A DNA stretch of 64,000 bases, taken from CALKXV01 sp965228905 (GTDB lineage: Bacteria > Pseudomonadota > Alphaproteobacteria > Rhodobacterales > Rhodobacteraceae). The translations under genes and the position numbers were made by a program. The stretch covers positions 1,364,001 through 1,428,000 of the forward strand of contig CBDDII010000003.1 in assembly GCA_965228905.1 (NCBI GenBank). Direction: 5' to 3'. Shown piece after piece: positions 27,490 to 34,631 of this stretch. Within the stretch, counting starts at the first letter, position 1, and the number at the start of each line of letters is the position of its first letter. Below the pieces are notes generated by a model. It did not search any database and was not told the DNA's origin. It saw only the letters and a list, made by a program, of their open reading frames with translations.

Positions 27490-28851
27490 TCATCCTCTGC
27501 TGAGCTTGCCCCACAAATCATATTCCCCCGCCTCGTCCACTTCGACCGTCACCAGGTCGCCGGGGGTCAGCCCTTCGAAGCCTTCGTCGATGAAGAGGTT
27601 GCCGTCAATTTCCGGGGCGTCGGCGCGGGTGCGGCAGGTGGCGGCGTCTTCGTCCACCTCGTCGACGATCACTTGCAGGGTCTGGCCGACTTTCGCGGCG
27701 AGTTTTGCTTCGGATATCGCCTGCGCCTTGGCCATGAAGCGGTGCCAGCGGTCCTCTTTCACCTCGTCCGGCACATGGTCGGGCAGGGCGTTTGATCGCG
27801 CACCTTCGACGTTTTCGTATTGAAAACAGCCGACCCGTTCCAGTTGCGCTTCGTCCAGCCAATCGAGAAGGGTCTGAAATTCCTCTTCGGTTTCGCCGGG
27901 ATAGCCGACGATGAAGGTCGAGCGCAGCGCGATCTCGGGGCAGGTGGCGCGCCAGGCGCGAATTTCGTCCAGGGTGCGTTCGGCGGCCGCGGGACGCGCC
28001 ATCCGGCGGAGCGTGTCGGGGTGGGCGTGCTGGAACGGAACGTCGAGGTAGGGCAGGATCAGCCCCTCGGCCATGGCCGGGATCAGCTCGCGCACATGGG
28101 GGTAGGGATAGACATAGTGCATCCGGATCCAGGCCCCGAGCGATCCCAGATCGCGGGCCAGATCGAGGATCGGAAACTTCGCGTCGCGGTCTTTCCAGTC
28201 CGTGCCATAGGCCGAGGTGTCCTGGCTGATGACCAGCAGTTCCTTCACGCCGTTTTCGACAAGTTTTTCCGCCTCGCGCAGCACCGCGCGCGAGGGGCGC
28301 GATGCAAGTTTGCCGCGCATGTCGGGGATGATGCAGAATTTGCAGGCGTGGTTGCAGCCCTCGGAAATCTTCAAGTAACTGTAGTGCCGGGGCGTCAGTT
28401 TCACCCCTTGAGGTGGCAAAAGGTCAATAAATGGATCGGGCGCGGGGGGCACGGCCCCGTGCACGGCGTCAAGAACCTGTTCGTATTGCTGCGGTCCGGT
28501 GACCGCCAGAACCTTGGGGTGCGCACCGGTGATGAATTCGGGTTCCGCGCCAAGACATCCCGTGACGATGACACGCCCGTTTTCATCCAGCGCCTCGCCA
28601 ATCGCGGCAAGGCTTTCGGCCTTGGCGCTGTCGAGAAACCCGCAGGTGTTGACGATCACCGCCTCGGCACCGGAATAGTCGGGGCTGATCGCGTAACCTT
28701 CGGCACGTAGCCGCGTCAGGATCCGTTCGCTGTCGACCAGCGCCTTGGGGCAACCAAGCGAGACCATGCCGATGGTCGGCTGGCCCGCGCGACGTTCATC
28801 GGGAACGCGGGGGTTGGACAGATCGGGGCGTAGGTCGACAGGATTGCTCAT
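27490..28851 (-). CDS. rimO: Ribosomal protein S12 methylthiotransferase
   Basis: This radical-SAM enzyme adds a methylthio group to the conserved Asp of ribosomal protein S12. The 453 residues contain the N-terminal UPF0004 domain with cluster cysteines 34, 70 and 99, the radical-SAM motif CNHACKFC (166, 170, 173), and a C-terminal TRAM domain (from about 385, RADAPEIDGNLFIDEGFEG). GCPKALVDSE (33-42) marks RimO as opposed to MiaB. Confidence 0.95.
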   Translation of the reverse strand: MSNPVDLRPDLSNPRVPDERRAGQPTIGMVSLGCPKALVDSERILTRLRAEGYAISPDYSGAEAVIVNTCGFLDSAKAESLAAIGEALDENGRVIVTGCLGAEPEFITGAHPKVLAVTGPQQYEQVLDAVHGAVPPAPDPFIDLLPPQGVKLTPRHYSYLKISEGCNHACKFCIIPDMRGKLASRPSRAVLREAEKLVENGVKELLVISQDTSAYGTDWKDRDAKFPILDLARDLGSLGAWIRMHYVYPYPHVRELIPAMAEGLILPYLDVPFQHAHPDTLRRMARPAAAERTLDEIRAWRATCPEIALRSTFIVGYPGETEEEFQTLLDWLDEAQLERVGCFQYENVEGARSNALPDHVPDEVKEDRWHRFMAKAQAISEAKLAAKVGQTLQVIVDEVDEDAATCRTRADAPEIDGNLFIDEGFEGLTPGDLVTVEVDEAGEYDLWGKLSRG

Positions 28852-28929
28852 GATCGCGTCGCATAGCCTGATCCAGAGGCCGCGAAAAGGGGAAGATCAC
28901 CAGTCAAACAGCGCGGACGGGAACCGCTG

Positions 28930-29403
28930 TTACAGTTCAGGCGCGAACTTGGCCGTTTCCCGCCCCTCGATTTCGGTGACGAGAGCCAGGTTGTGTTCGG
29001 GAGCATCCAGAATGACAGTGGTCTGCGAAACGATTTTCCATTGTCGGTCGATATACTTGATGACCGAGTAGACCGGGAATGGATTGCGAAATCTTTCCCC
29101 CCCGGCCCCAAGCAACTGGGCGACATGGGTGGACCCGACCGTTTCGCGGTCGAGGAATTCGGATCTGATGACGGTACGCACCACGTCTGTCACGCCGCTT
29201 TCCATGTAGTAACTGCGCACGCGGTCAAAGGTGGTCTGAAACTGCTTTCGCGACGTGACGATGCGTTTTCCGTCTATCGTTTCAAGCACATGGGGCAGAT
29301 GCATACAATCCGCGAATGCGCCAAAGTCATCCACTTTCAATGCCCGCCCGGTGAGGTAGAGCATCTCGTCCGCAATTTCTTCCGCCAACCCGTGATCTGG
29401 CAT
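28930..29403 (-). CDS. NTF2-like hypothetical protein
   Basis: The 157-residue soluble protein has the helix-then-sheet pattern of the NTF2/SnoaL-like fold: helices EEIADEMLYLTGRALKVDDFGAF and TSRKQFQTTFDRVRSYY, then strands ending in YIDRQWKIVSQTTVIL. No catalytic residues can be assigned. ATG at 29403 is favoured because AAGGA lies 8 nt upstream; an ATG at 29412 is also in frame. It stands alone between rimO and gcrA. Confidence 0.68.
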   Translation of the reverse strand: MPDHGLAEEIADEMLYLTGRALKVDDFGAFADCMHLPHVLETIDGKRIVTSRKQFQTTFDRVRSYYMESGVTDVVRTVIRSEFLDRETVGSTHVAQLLGAGGERFRNPFPVYSVIKYIDRQWKIVSQTTVILDAPEHNLALVTEIEGRETAKFAPEL

Positions 29404-29651
29404 TGGGGGCATCCTTGATCCAGCCGCAGCACTTCATCCCCCCGGCACAATGGGCCAGAGCGTGCGTGGTGTTTCCGATTTATCCCTGAAAAGAGTTAAC
29501 GCCAGAATGACGTGCCAAGGCAATCCCGGAATCGGGGTGAGTCACCCGTGAACGCGGGAAACGCCAAATTTTTTGCTATTTGGTCAGAAATTGGCGCCTG
29601 AGCGAATGAATATGGCGCTCTTGTTCATTGGCTTGCCGCGATGTCCGAGTC

Positions 29652-29671
29652 GGAAATCGTTGCCGATTTCC
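29652..29671 (-). terminator. 8-bp hairpin after gcrA
   Basis: GGAAATCG and CGATTTCC pair perfectly around TTGC, 11 nt past the gcrA stop. There is no T tract on the minus strand, so termination strength is uncertain. Confidence 0.45.
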
Positions 29672-29681
29672 TCGCCATCGC

Positions 29682-30224
29682 TTAGCGACGCCGATCCCGG
29701 CGGTTCGACATCGGTTGGAAGGCCACGCCCACGTGCGCTTCGCAGTAGGGTTTGCCCTGTTGCACGGCCAGACCGCAGAACCAGAAATCCTCCGTCGCCG
29801 GATCGCCGATCGGCCATTTGCAGGTCCGCTCGGTCAGTTCCATGAGGCTGATTTTCTTGGCGCCTTTTTCAACTTCGCGCACCGTGGCCAGTGCTTCGGG
29901 GCTGATCTCGTTCGCCGAAGGCTGCGGCGGCAAGGGCTGGCCGGCGGGCACGATGGGCTTTCTCGGCGTCACGGTAACCTCGACGACCTTGTCCTCGGGC
30001 TTGGTGGCCTTTTTCGGCTTGGCCTTGGCGGGCGCCGCCTTGGCGGGTTTCTTTTCGGGCGCGGGCGCGGAAGCCCCGGCGCGATTCGACAGACCCAGAC
30101 GATGCACCTTGCCGATCACCGCATTGCGGGTCACGCCGCCCAATTCCTTGGCGATCTGGCTGGCCGATTGACCCTCGGCCCACATTTTCTTCAGCGTCTC
30201 GACGCGCTCGTCCGTCCACGACAT
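29682..30224 (-). CDS. gcrA: Cell-cycle regulator GcrA
   Basis: GcrA binds the housekeeping sigma factor and activates promoters carrying CcrM-methylated GANTC sites in alphaproteobacteria. The 180 residues open with the DNA-binding helix-turn-helix (MSWTDERVETLKKMWAEGQS, then SQIAKELGGVTRNAVIGKVHRLGL). A Lys/Ala/Pro-rich linker follows, and then the C-terminal sigma-interaction domain with CKWPIGDP and the cysteines in FWFCGL and YCEAHVG. ATG at 30224 is chosen because MSWTDER is the family start. A -10/-35 pair lies just upstream. Confidence 0.94.
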   Translation of the reverse strand: MSWTDERVETLKKMWAEGQSASQIAKELGGVTRNAVIGKVHRLGLSNRAGASAPAPEKKPAKAAPAKAKPKKATKPEDKVVEVTVTPRKPIVPAGQPLPPQPSANEISPEALATVREVEKGAKKISLMELTERTCKWPIGDPATEDFWFCGLAVQQGKPYCEAHVGVAFQPMSNRRDRRR

Positions 30225-30252
30225 GGATACCTGCCTTTCCTGCGAAGTCCCT

Positions 30253-30280
30253 ATTCTAGTCACTCAGCCCGGCGATACAA
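30253..30280 (-). promoter_or_regulatory. Probable gcrA promoter
   Basis: On the minus strand TTGTAT (30275-30280) and TAGAAT (30253-30258) are spaced 16 bp apart. This predicts a transcript start near 30246 and a leader of about 22 nt before the gcrA ATG. Confidence 0.5.
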
Positions 30281-30514
30281 GCCGTGGGGCGGGACCCTGT
30301 ACCTGAAAATCCACAGAAATGTCACGGCTTTTCCTTGGATATGAGGTGCTGCGCCCCAAGGCCGCCATCTTCCTTGGCAAATCATGGTTAATACCAACGC
30401 GAAAGTGCAGATTGATGCGCCTGTTTGAAATGAGCCTTGCCGTTGTCGTTCTTCTGGTCCTGGTGGCCTGAGAAAAGACTTTCCTTGTCGCCGTCTTTGT
30501 CCTAAAGGCGAGGC
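30281..30514. other. Non-coding stretch between gcrA and arg leader
   Basis: No confident gene is seen in the part of the 428-bp gcrA-argD gap that lies before the leader. It contains an 18-codon frame at 30415-30471 (MRLFEMSLAVVVLLVLVA) that would encode a single hydrophobic helix but has only a weak ribosome site. The promoter for argD should lie here or just downstream; no clear -10/-35 pair was found. Confidence 0.5.
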
Positions 30515-30556
30515 ATGACGTATTCCGTGATCCCCGCATTCCGACGCCGACGCTAA
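30515..30556 (+). CDS. Candidate arginine leader peptide
   Basis: This is a 13-codon frame, MTYSVIPAFRRRR then TAA, in the leader of argD. AAAGGCGAGG sits just upstream of its ATG. The last four sense codons are CGA CGC CGA CGC, all arginine. A run of codons for the end product just before the stop, 96 nt ahead of a biosynthetic gene of the same pathway, is the hallmark of ribosome-mediated attenuation. Two stems (GTGATC 30527-30532 with GATCAC 30568-30573, and GACGC with GCGTC 30562-30566) would be opened by a ribosome stalled on the Arg codons. A classic U-tract terminator is not visible, so the read-out may be Rho-dependent or translational. Whether the frame is translated is not known. 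Confidence 0.5.
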   Translation: MTYSVIPAFRRRR

Positions 30557-30573
30557 CTCCTGCGTCCGATCAC
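30527..30573 (+). promoter_or_regulatory. Leader hairpin covering the Arg codons
   Basis: GTGATC (30527-30532) pairs with GATCAC (30568-30573), and either GACGC copy (30543-30547 or 30549-30553) pairs with GCGTC (30562-30566). The Arg codons and stop of the candidate leader peptide lie within this structure. A second small stem, GCCAGC/GCTGGC around CTTC, follows at 30606-30621, ahead of the argD ribosome site. Confidence 0.4.
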
Positions 30574-30652
30574 CCACGTCCTGATTTCCGCAATTCGTTG
30601 ACTTGGCCAGCCTTCGCTGGCACCTCTGTCCCCTGTCAAAAGGAAGACCCCG

Positions 30653-31828
30653 ATGATTTCATCCGTTCTGCCCACCTATGCGCGCGCGCCTTTGAAATTT
30701 GCCAAGGGAGAAGGCTCCTGGCTGATCACCGAGGATGGTCGACGTTATCTCGACCTTGGCTCCGGCATCGCCGTCACGCTTTTGGGTCATGCGAACCCGG
30801 TGCTGAACGCCGCGCTGACGGAACAGGCGAACGCGCTTTGGCATGTGTCGAACCTTTACGAGATTCCGGGGCAACAGGAATTGGCCGACCGGCTGGTCGA
30901 GGCGACGTTCGCCGACACGGTGTTCTTTACCAACTCGGGCACCGAGGCGGCGGAACTGGCGATCAAGATGGCGCGGAAGTACTGGTACGACAAGGGCGAG
31001 GAAGACCGCATCGGCATCGTCGCCTTCGAGGGCTGTTTCCATGGGCGTTCGACCGCTGCGATTGCCGCTTCGGGCGCGGAAAAGATGGTTAAGGGCTTCG
31101 GGCCGATGCCGGAAGGGTTTGTCCAGGTGCCTTTCGGTGACATCGAGGCGGTGAAGGCCGCCGTCAGCGACACGACCGCCGCCATCATCGTGGAACCGGT
31201 GCAGGGCGAAGGCGGTATCCTGCCGCTGTCGGACCAGTTCCTGAAGGATCTGCGCGCGCTTTGCGACGAAACCGGCACGCTGTTGATCCTGGACGAGGTG
31301 CAATGCGGCATGGGGCGCACCGGGCGGCTGTTCGCCCATGAGTGGGCCGGAATCACGCCCGACATCATGATGGTCGCGAAAGGCATCGGCGGCGGCTTCC
31401 CCCTGGGCGCAGTGCTGGCGACGGAAGACGCGGCCAGCGGCATGGTCCTTGGCACCCATGGCTCGACCTATGGCGGCAACCCCTTGGCCTGTGCCGTCGG
31501 CAACGCGGTGATGAAGACCGTGGCCGAGCCCGCCTTCCTGGCCGAGGTCAACCGCAAGGCCGGGGCGCTGCGTCAGAAGCTGGAAGGGCTGGTCGCCGAA
31601 CATCCGGACGTCTTCGAAGAGGTGCGCGGTTCGGGGCTGATGCTGGGGATCAAGTGCAAGGTGGCGAACGCCGATCTGGTTAAGGCAGGCTACGACGCCG
31701 GTGTCATCACCGTACCCGCCGCCGACAACGTGATCCGGCTGTTGCCCGCGCTGACCATCAGCGACGACGACATCGCCGAAGGGATCGCCCGGCTGGACGC
31801 CGCCGCCCGTGCGGTGAAACCCACCTGA
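30653..31828 (+). CDS. argD: Acetylornithine aminotransferase
   Basis: This PLP enzyme makes N-acetylornithine in arginine synthesis and may also act on succinyl-diaminopimelate. The 391 residues show TNSGTEAAELAIKMAR (near 93), the PLP phosphate and ring contacts EPVQGEGG and LDEVQCGMGRTG, and the Schiff-base Lys at 243 in MMVAKGIGGGFP. AAAAGGAAG precedes ATG. It is followed by argF 51 bp later, a common alphaproteobacterial pair. The upstream leader suggests control by arginine supply. Confidence 0.94.
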   Translation: MISSVLPTYARAPLKFAKGEGSWLITEDGRRYLDLGSGIAVTLLGHANPVLNAALTEQANALWHVSNLYEIPGQQELADRLVEATFADTVFFTNSGTEAAELAIKMARKYWYDKGEEDRIGIVAFEGCFHGRSTAAIAASGAEKMVKGFGPMPEGFVQVPFGDIEAVKAAVSDTTAAIIVEPVQGEGGILPLSDQFLKDLRALCDETGTLLILDEVQCGMGRTGRLFAHEWAGITPDIMMVAKGIGGGFPLGAVLATEDAASGMVLGTHGSTYGGNPLACAVGNAVMKTVAEPAFLAEVNRKAGALRQKLEGLVAEHPDVFEEVRGSGLMLGIKCKVANADLVKAGYDAGVITVPAADNVIRLLPALTISDDDIAEGIARLDAAARAVKPT

Positions 31829-31829
31829 T

Positions 31830-31857
31830 CTTCACCGCTTTTAAAATACGCAAAATC
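31830..31857 (+). repeat. Dispersed 28-bp motif, copy B
   Basis: It starts with CTTCACCG and ends AAAATACGCAAAATC, beginning one base after the argD stop codon and ending 22 bp before the argF ATG. It matches copy C (46783-46810) at 26 of 28 positions and copy A (312-339) less closely. Confidence 0.7.
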
Positions 31858-31879
31858 CCGCCCGCGAAGGCTGCACGAC

Positions 31880-32806
31880 ATGAACCATTTTCTTGATATC
31901 CACAAAACCGCGCCCGAGGCCTTGCGCGAAATCCTGAGCCAGGCGCAGGCCATGAAGGACGCGCGCAAGGGGCTGCCCAAGGGCACGAAAGACGCCGAAC
32001 AGCCGCTCGCCGGTCATATGGTGGCGCTGATCTTCGAAAAACCCTCGACCCGGACGCGAGTGTCCTTTGACGTGGGCGTGCGCCAGATGGGCGGCGAGAC
32101 GCTGGTGCTGACCGGCAGCGAGATGCAGTTGGGCCACGGCGAGACCATCGCCGACACCGCCCGCGTGCTGTCGCGCTATGTCGACCTGATCATGATCCGG
32201 ACATTCGAGGAGGAAAGCCTGCTGGAACTGGCCGAACATGCCACGGTGCCGGTCATCAACGGGCTGACGAACCGCACCCATCCCTGCCAGATCATGGCCG
32301 ACGTGATGACATTCGAAGAACACCGGGGGCCGATAAGGGGCAAGAAGGTCGTCTGGGCGGGCGACGGCAACAACGTCTGTGCGTCGTTCCTTCATGCCTC
32401 CGGACAATTCGGCTTCGACATGGTGGTCACAGGGCCGCAGCCCTTGGACCCGGAAGCGGAATTCGTGGCTTATGCCCAGGGCAAGGGCGTGTCGGTCGAG
32501 TTGATCCGCGATCCCGTCGAGGCCGTGAAAGACGCCGACCTCGTGGTTGCCGATACCTGGGTGTCGATGCACGACAGCCTGACCACCAAGGAACGCCGCC
32601 ACAACCAGTTGCACCCCTACCAGGTCAACGGTGCCCTGATGGCCCATGCAAAACCGGACGCCCTGTTCATGCACTGCCTGCCCGCGCATCGGGGCGAGGA
32701 GGCGACGAACGAGGTGATGGACGGGCCGAACTCGGTCATCTTCGACGAGGCGGAAAACAGGCTGCACGCGCAAAAGGCGGTGATGCGCTATTGCCTCGGG
32801 GTCTGA
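31880..32806 (+). CDS. argF: Ornithine carbamoyltransferase
   Basis: This makes citrulline from ornithine and carbamoyl phosphate. The 308 residues contain the carbamoyl-phosphate motif FEKPSTRTR (52-60), HPCQ (near 137), the ornithine-binding DTWVSM and the FMHCLPAHRGEE loop (near 268) with the active Cys. GAAGG precedes ATG. Its 3' untranslated region carries six tandem hairpins that lead into the next gene. Confidence 0.95.
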   Translation: MNHFLDIHKTAPEALREILSQAQAMKDARKGLPKGTKDAEQPLAGHMVALIFEKPSTRTRVSFDVGVRQMGGETLVLTGSEMQLGHGETIADTARVLSRYVDLIMIRTFEEESLLELAEHATVPVINGLTNRTHPCQIMADVMTFEEHRGPIRGKKVVWAGDGNNVCASFLHASGQFGFDMVVTGPQPLDPEAEFVAYAQGKGVSVELIRDPVEAVKDADLVVADTWVSMHDSLTTKERRHNQLHPYQVNGALMAHAKPDALFMHCLPAHRGEEATNEVMDGPNSVIFDEAENRLHAQKAVMRYCLGV

Positions 32807-32811
32807 GCAGC

Positions 32812-32935
32812 GCAGAAAATGACGCATTTTCTGCACCGATGTCCGTCGCGGACATCGCGACCCCAATGTGGGGCGTAGGAAAATGCGCCATTTTCCTGTA
32901 GGATTTCTGCGACAGAAATCCTTGCCCGGAGGGCA
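32812..32935 (+). repeat. Array of six perfect hairpins
   Basis: Six back-to-back perfect stem-loops fill the argF-32940 gap. They are GCAGAAAATG/CATTTTCTGC (32812-32834), CGATGTCC/GGACATCG (32837-32857), CCCCA/TGGGG (32861-32873), AGGAAAATG/CATTTTCCT (32877-32897), GGATTTCTG/CAGAAATCC (32901-32921) and TGCCC/GGGCA (32923-32935). Loops are 3 nt, except 5 nt in the second. Spacers are 1 to 3 nt. The last hairpin contains the GGAGG ribosome site of the next gene. Confidence 0.92.
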
Positions 32936-32939
32936 TCCC

Positions 32940-33212
32940 ATGCGTTGGCTTTTTCTCACCCTTGCGCTGATTGCTTCCCAGCCTGCTCTCGCCCAGGAGG
33001 AACAGGGCCGCGACTTGATGTCGGAGGCGCTGAAGCTGTTCATGAAGGGCCTGATGCAGGAAATGGACCCTGCCATCGAAGGTTTCGAGGGGTTGCTGGA
33101 CGATCTTTCCGCCTATCACCCGCCCGAGGTTCTGCCGAACGGGGATATCATCATTCGCCGCAAGGAACCGCTGGATCCCGAGGTGGGCGAGGACGGCGAG
33201 GTGGAGCTTTAA
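32940..33212 (+). CDS. Small periplasmic hypothetical protein
   Basis: The 90-residue protein starts with a signal peptide (MRWLFLTLALIASQPALAQ). It has a Met-rich amphipathic helix (SEALKLFMKGLMQEMDPAIEGFEGLLDDL) and a conserved-looking tail LPNGDIIIRRKEP followed by an acidic end. Similar small proteins appear beside argF in Rhodobacteraceae (from memory). Function unknown. The GGAGG ribosome site lies 8 nt before ATG and is folded into the sixth hairpin of the array, so translation may depend on unfolding. Its TAA shares TTAA with the convergent gene. Confidence 0.75.
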   Translation: MRWLFLTLALIASQPALAQEEQGRDLMSEALKLFMKGLMQEMDPAIEGFEGLLDDLSAYHPPEVLPNGDIIIRRKEPLDPEVGEDGEVEL

Positions 33213-34429
33213 GCCGCCTCGGCCCTCAATTCGAAATTTCCGCTGGTGAAATCAAGCACATAGCCTTCGTCGATCTCGTCCTTGTAAAGAAGGGCGATCG
33301 TCCTGCGCGCATCGTCGCATCGCCCGCCCCAAGCCGAGGCGTCGATGTCGAACAGACGGTTTTCCACGATGGCGCGGGCGGCGGCGCGGGCCATGTCGCG
33401 CACCGGTGCCTCGGCGGCCTGCAACTTTTGATCCATCGCCTGCGCCGTCCAGACCTCGCAGAGCATCCGCAGCACGCGATTGGCCTCGTGCGAGGTGCCC
33501 GCAAGGCGGACGTGATCGGCAACACCTTCGATGAACATTTCGGGGTCGGCCGCCGTCAGCGCCAGTTCTTCGCATTCCAGCACATGGGCGTAGAGCCAGA
33601 AATAGGGGGCCGCGCCCAGCCGGTCGGTCTCGGTGACACCCGCGCGATGGGCTTCGCGGGCCAGTTCGTCGTAATCGCCGAACCAGCGCGGCAAGAGGTG
33701 GAACCCGTGCTCGGCATAAATTTGTGGATTGCCCGGATCGGCGCTGCGCCATGCCTCATAGACATTGCGCATCTCGCGCCCGTCGTCGCCGTTCTGGCGG
33801 GCCAGGATATGGGCGGCATGGGCGATGGAAGGGTGCAGCTTGTCGCTGTCCGTGAAGGGCGCGATCCGTTCGGCGGCAAGTTGATAGTGGCGTTGCAATT
33901 CTTCCCAGCCCTGTGCGCTCACTTCGCCCGCGTATCCATCGCCACGCCAGGCCCAGCCGACGTCGAGGTGCGCCCGTGCGGCAATCGCGGCAAGTCCCGC
34001 GTCGCCAGGATGGGCGTCGGCGGCTTTGTCGTAAGCCGCTACCAGTTCGGCGAGCTTGGCTGTGCATTGTTCGGGGTGAAGCTGGTCGAGGATTTCGTTC
34101 AGATCCAGGCGGGCCGCCCAGGTGATTTTTGAATATTCCCGTTCCAGCGGTGCGGAATCGCGCTTGGTCGCGACCGCCTCTTCAAGCCGGGCGGAAAGGG
34201 CTGGCCAGTTTTCGGCGCGCACCAGGGCGCGAATTTCCTCGACCAGACCTTCGCCGGTGTCGACCTTGCTTCGCGTACTTTCCAACAGGACATGCCGCTC
34301 GGCCAACTCGCTGGTGATCCCGGAATAGGGATCGCGAAACAGGTTGAAAAAGAACTGCGGGCCGAAGCGCAGCAGCAGGAACGGCAGGGCCAAAAGGCCA
34401 AGGGTCATGTAGAAAAGCGTGCGAAACAT
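33209..34429 (-). CDS. Membrane-anchored helical-repeat hypothetical
   Basis: The 406-residue protein has one N-terminal membrane helix (about 3-22, FYMTLGLLALPFLLLRFG). A large all-helical region follows whose paired helices resemble TPR or DUF4034-like repeats (LVEEIRALVRAENWPALSARLEEAVA, HPGDAGLAAIAARAHLDVGWAWRG, HGFHLLPRWFGDYDELAREAHRAG). It distantly recalls the secreted protein at 37520 in size and style. No enzymatic motif was seen. ATG at 34429 is chosen because upstream residues are not protein-like; the ribosome site is weak. It may be a scaffold protein. Confidence 0.65.
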   Translation of the reverse strand: MFRTLFYMTLGLLALPFLLLRFGPQFFFNLFRDPYSGITSELAERHVLLESTRSKVDTGEGLVEEIRALVRAENWPALSARLEEAVATKRDSAPLEREYSKITWAARLDLNEILDQLHPEQCTAKLAELVAAYDKAADAHPGDAGLAAIAARAHLDVGWAWRGDGYAGEVSAQGWEELQRHYQLAAERIAPFTDSDKLHPSIAHAAHILARQNGDDGREMRNVYEAWRSADPGNPQIYAEHGFHLLPRWFGDYDELAREAHRAGVTETDRLGAAPYFWLYAHVLECEELALTAADPEMFIEGVADHVRLAGTSHEANRVLRMLCEVWTAQAMDQKLQAAEAPVRDMARAAARAIVENRLFDIDASAWGGRCDDARRTIALLYKDEIDEGYVLDFTSGNFELRAEAA

Positions 34430-34523
34430 CTGAAATCCGGGCCTAAAATCTGAAATCCGAGGCAGGGAACCAGAGTTTCGTGCCGAAATTATGGCCGGAT
34501 TCGCGCGGAGCGGACTGTCGCCA

Positions 34524-34631
34524 TTTAGAGCATGTCGCGCAATAGTGGATACCGGTTTTGCGCTTTGCGACATGCGAAATCAAAAACTTAGAGCACGTCG
34601 GTTGAATCCGGTTTGATGAGACGTGCTCTAG
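34524..34631. repeat. RIME-like intergenic palindromic element
   Basis: Two stem-loops in tandem form this element. The first pairs GCATGTCGC (34530-34538) with GCGACATGC (34567-34575) around a GTGGATACCGG core. The second pairs TAGAGCACGTC (34589-34599) with GACGTGCTCTA (34620-34630). The AGAGCATGTCGC and GTGGATACCGGTTTTGCG wording is that of the RIME-type repeats scattered through alphaproteobacterial genomes (recognised from memory). It overlaps the last bases of the 34628 gene. Confidence 0.7.

Noticed and set aside
29573..29681. Open frame at 29573-29845 over the gcrA end
   Set aside because: It overlaps the gcrA coding strand antisense and has an Arg/Pro/Ser composition typical of shadows.
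30384..30428. 14-codon frame MVNTNAKVQIDAPV before argD
   Set aside because: No ribosome site, no relevant codon run, overlaps another frame.
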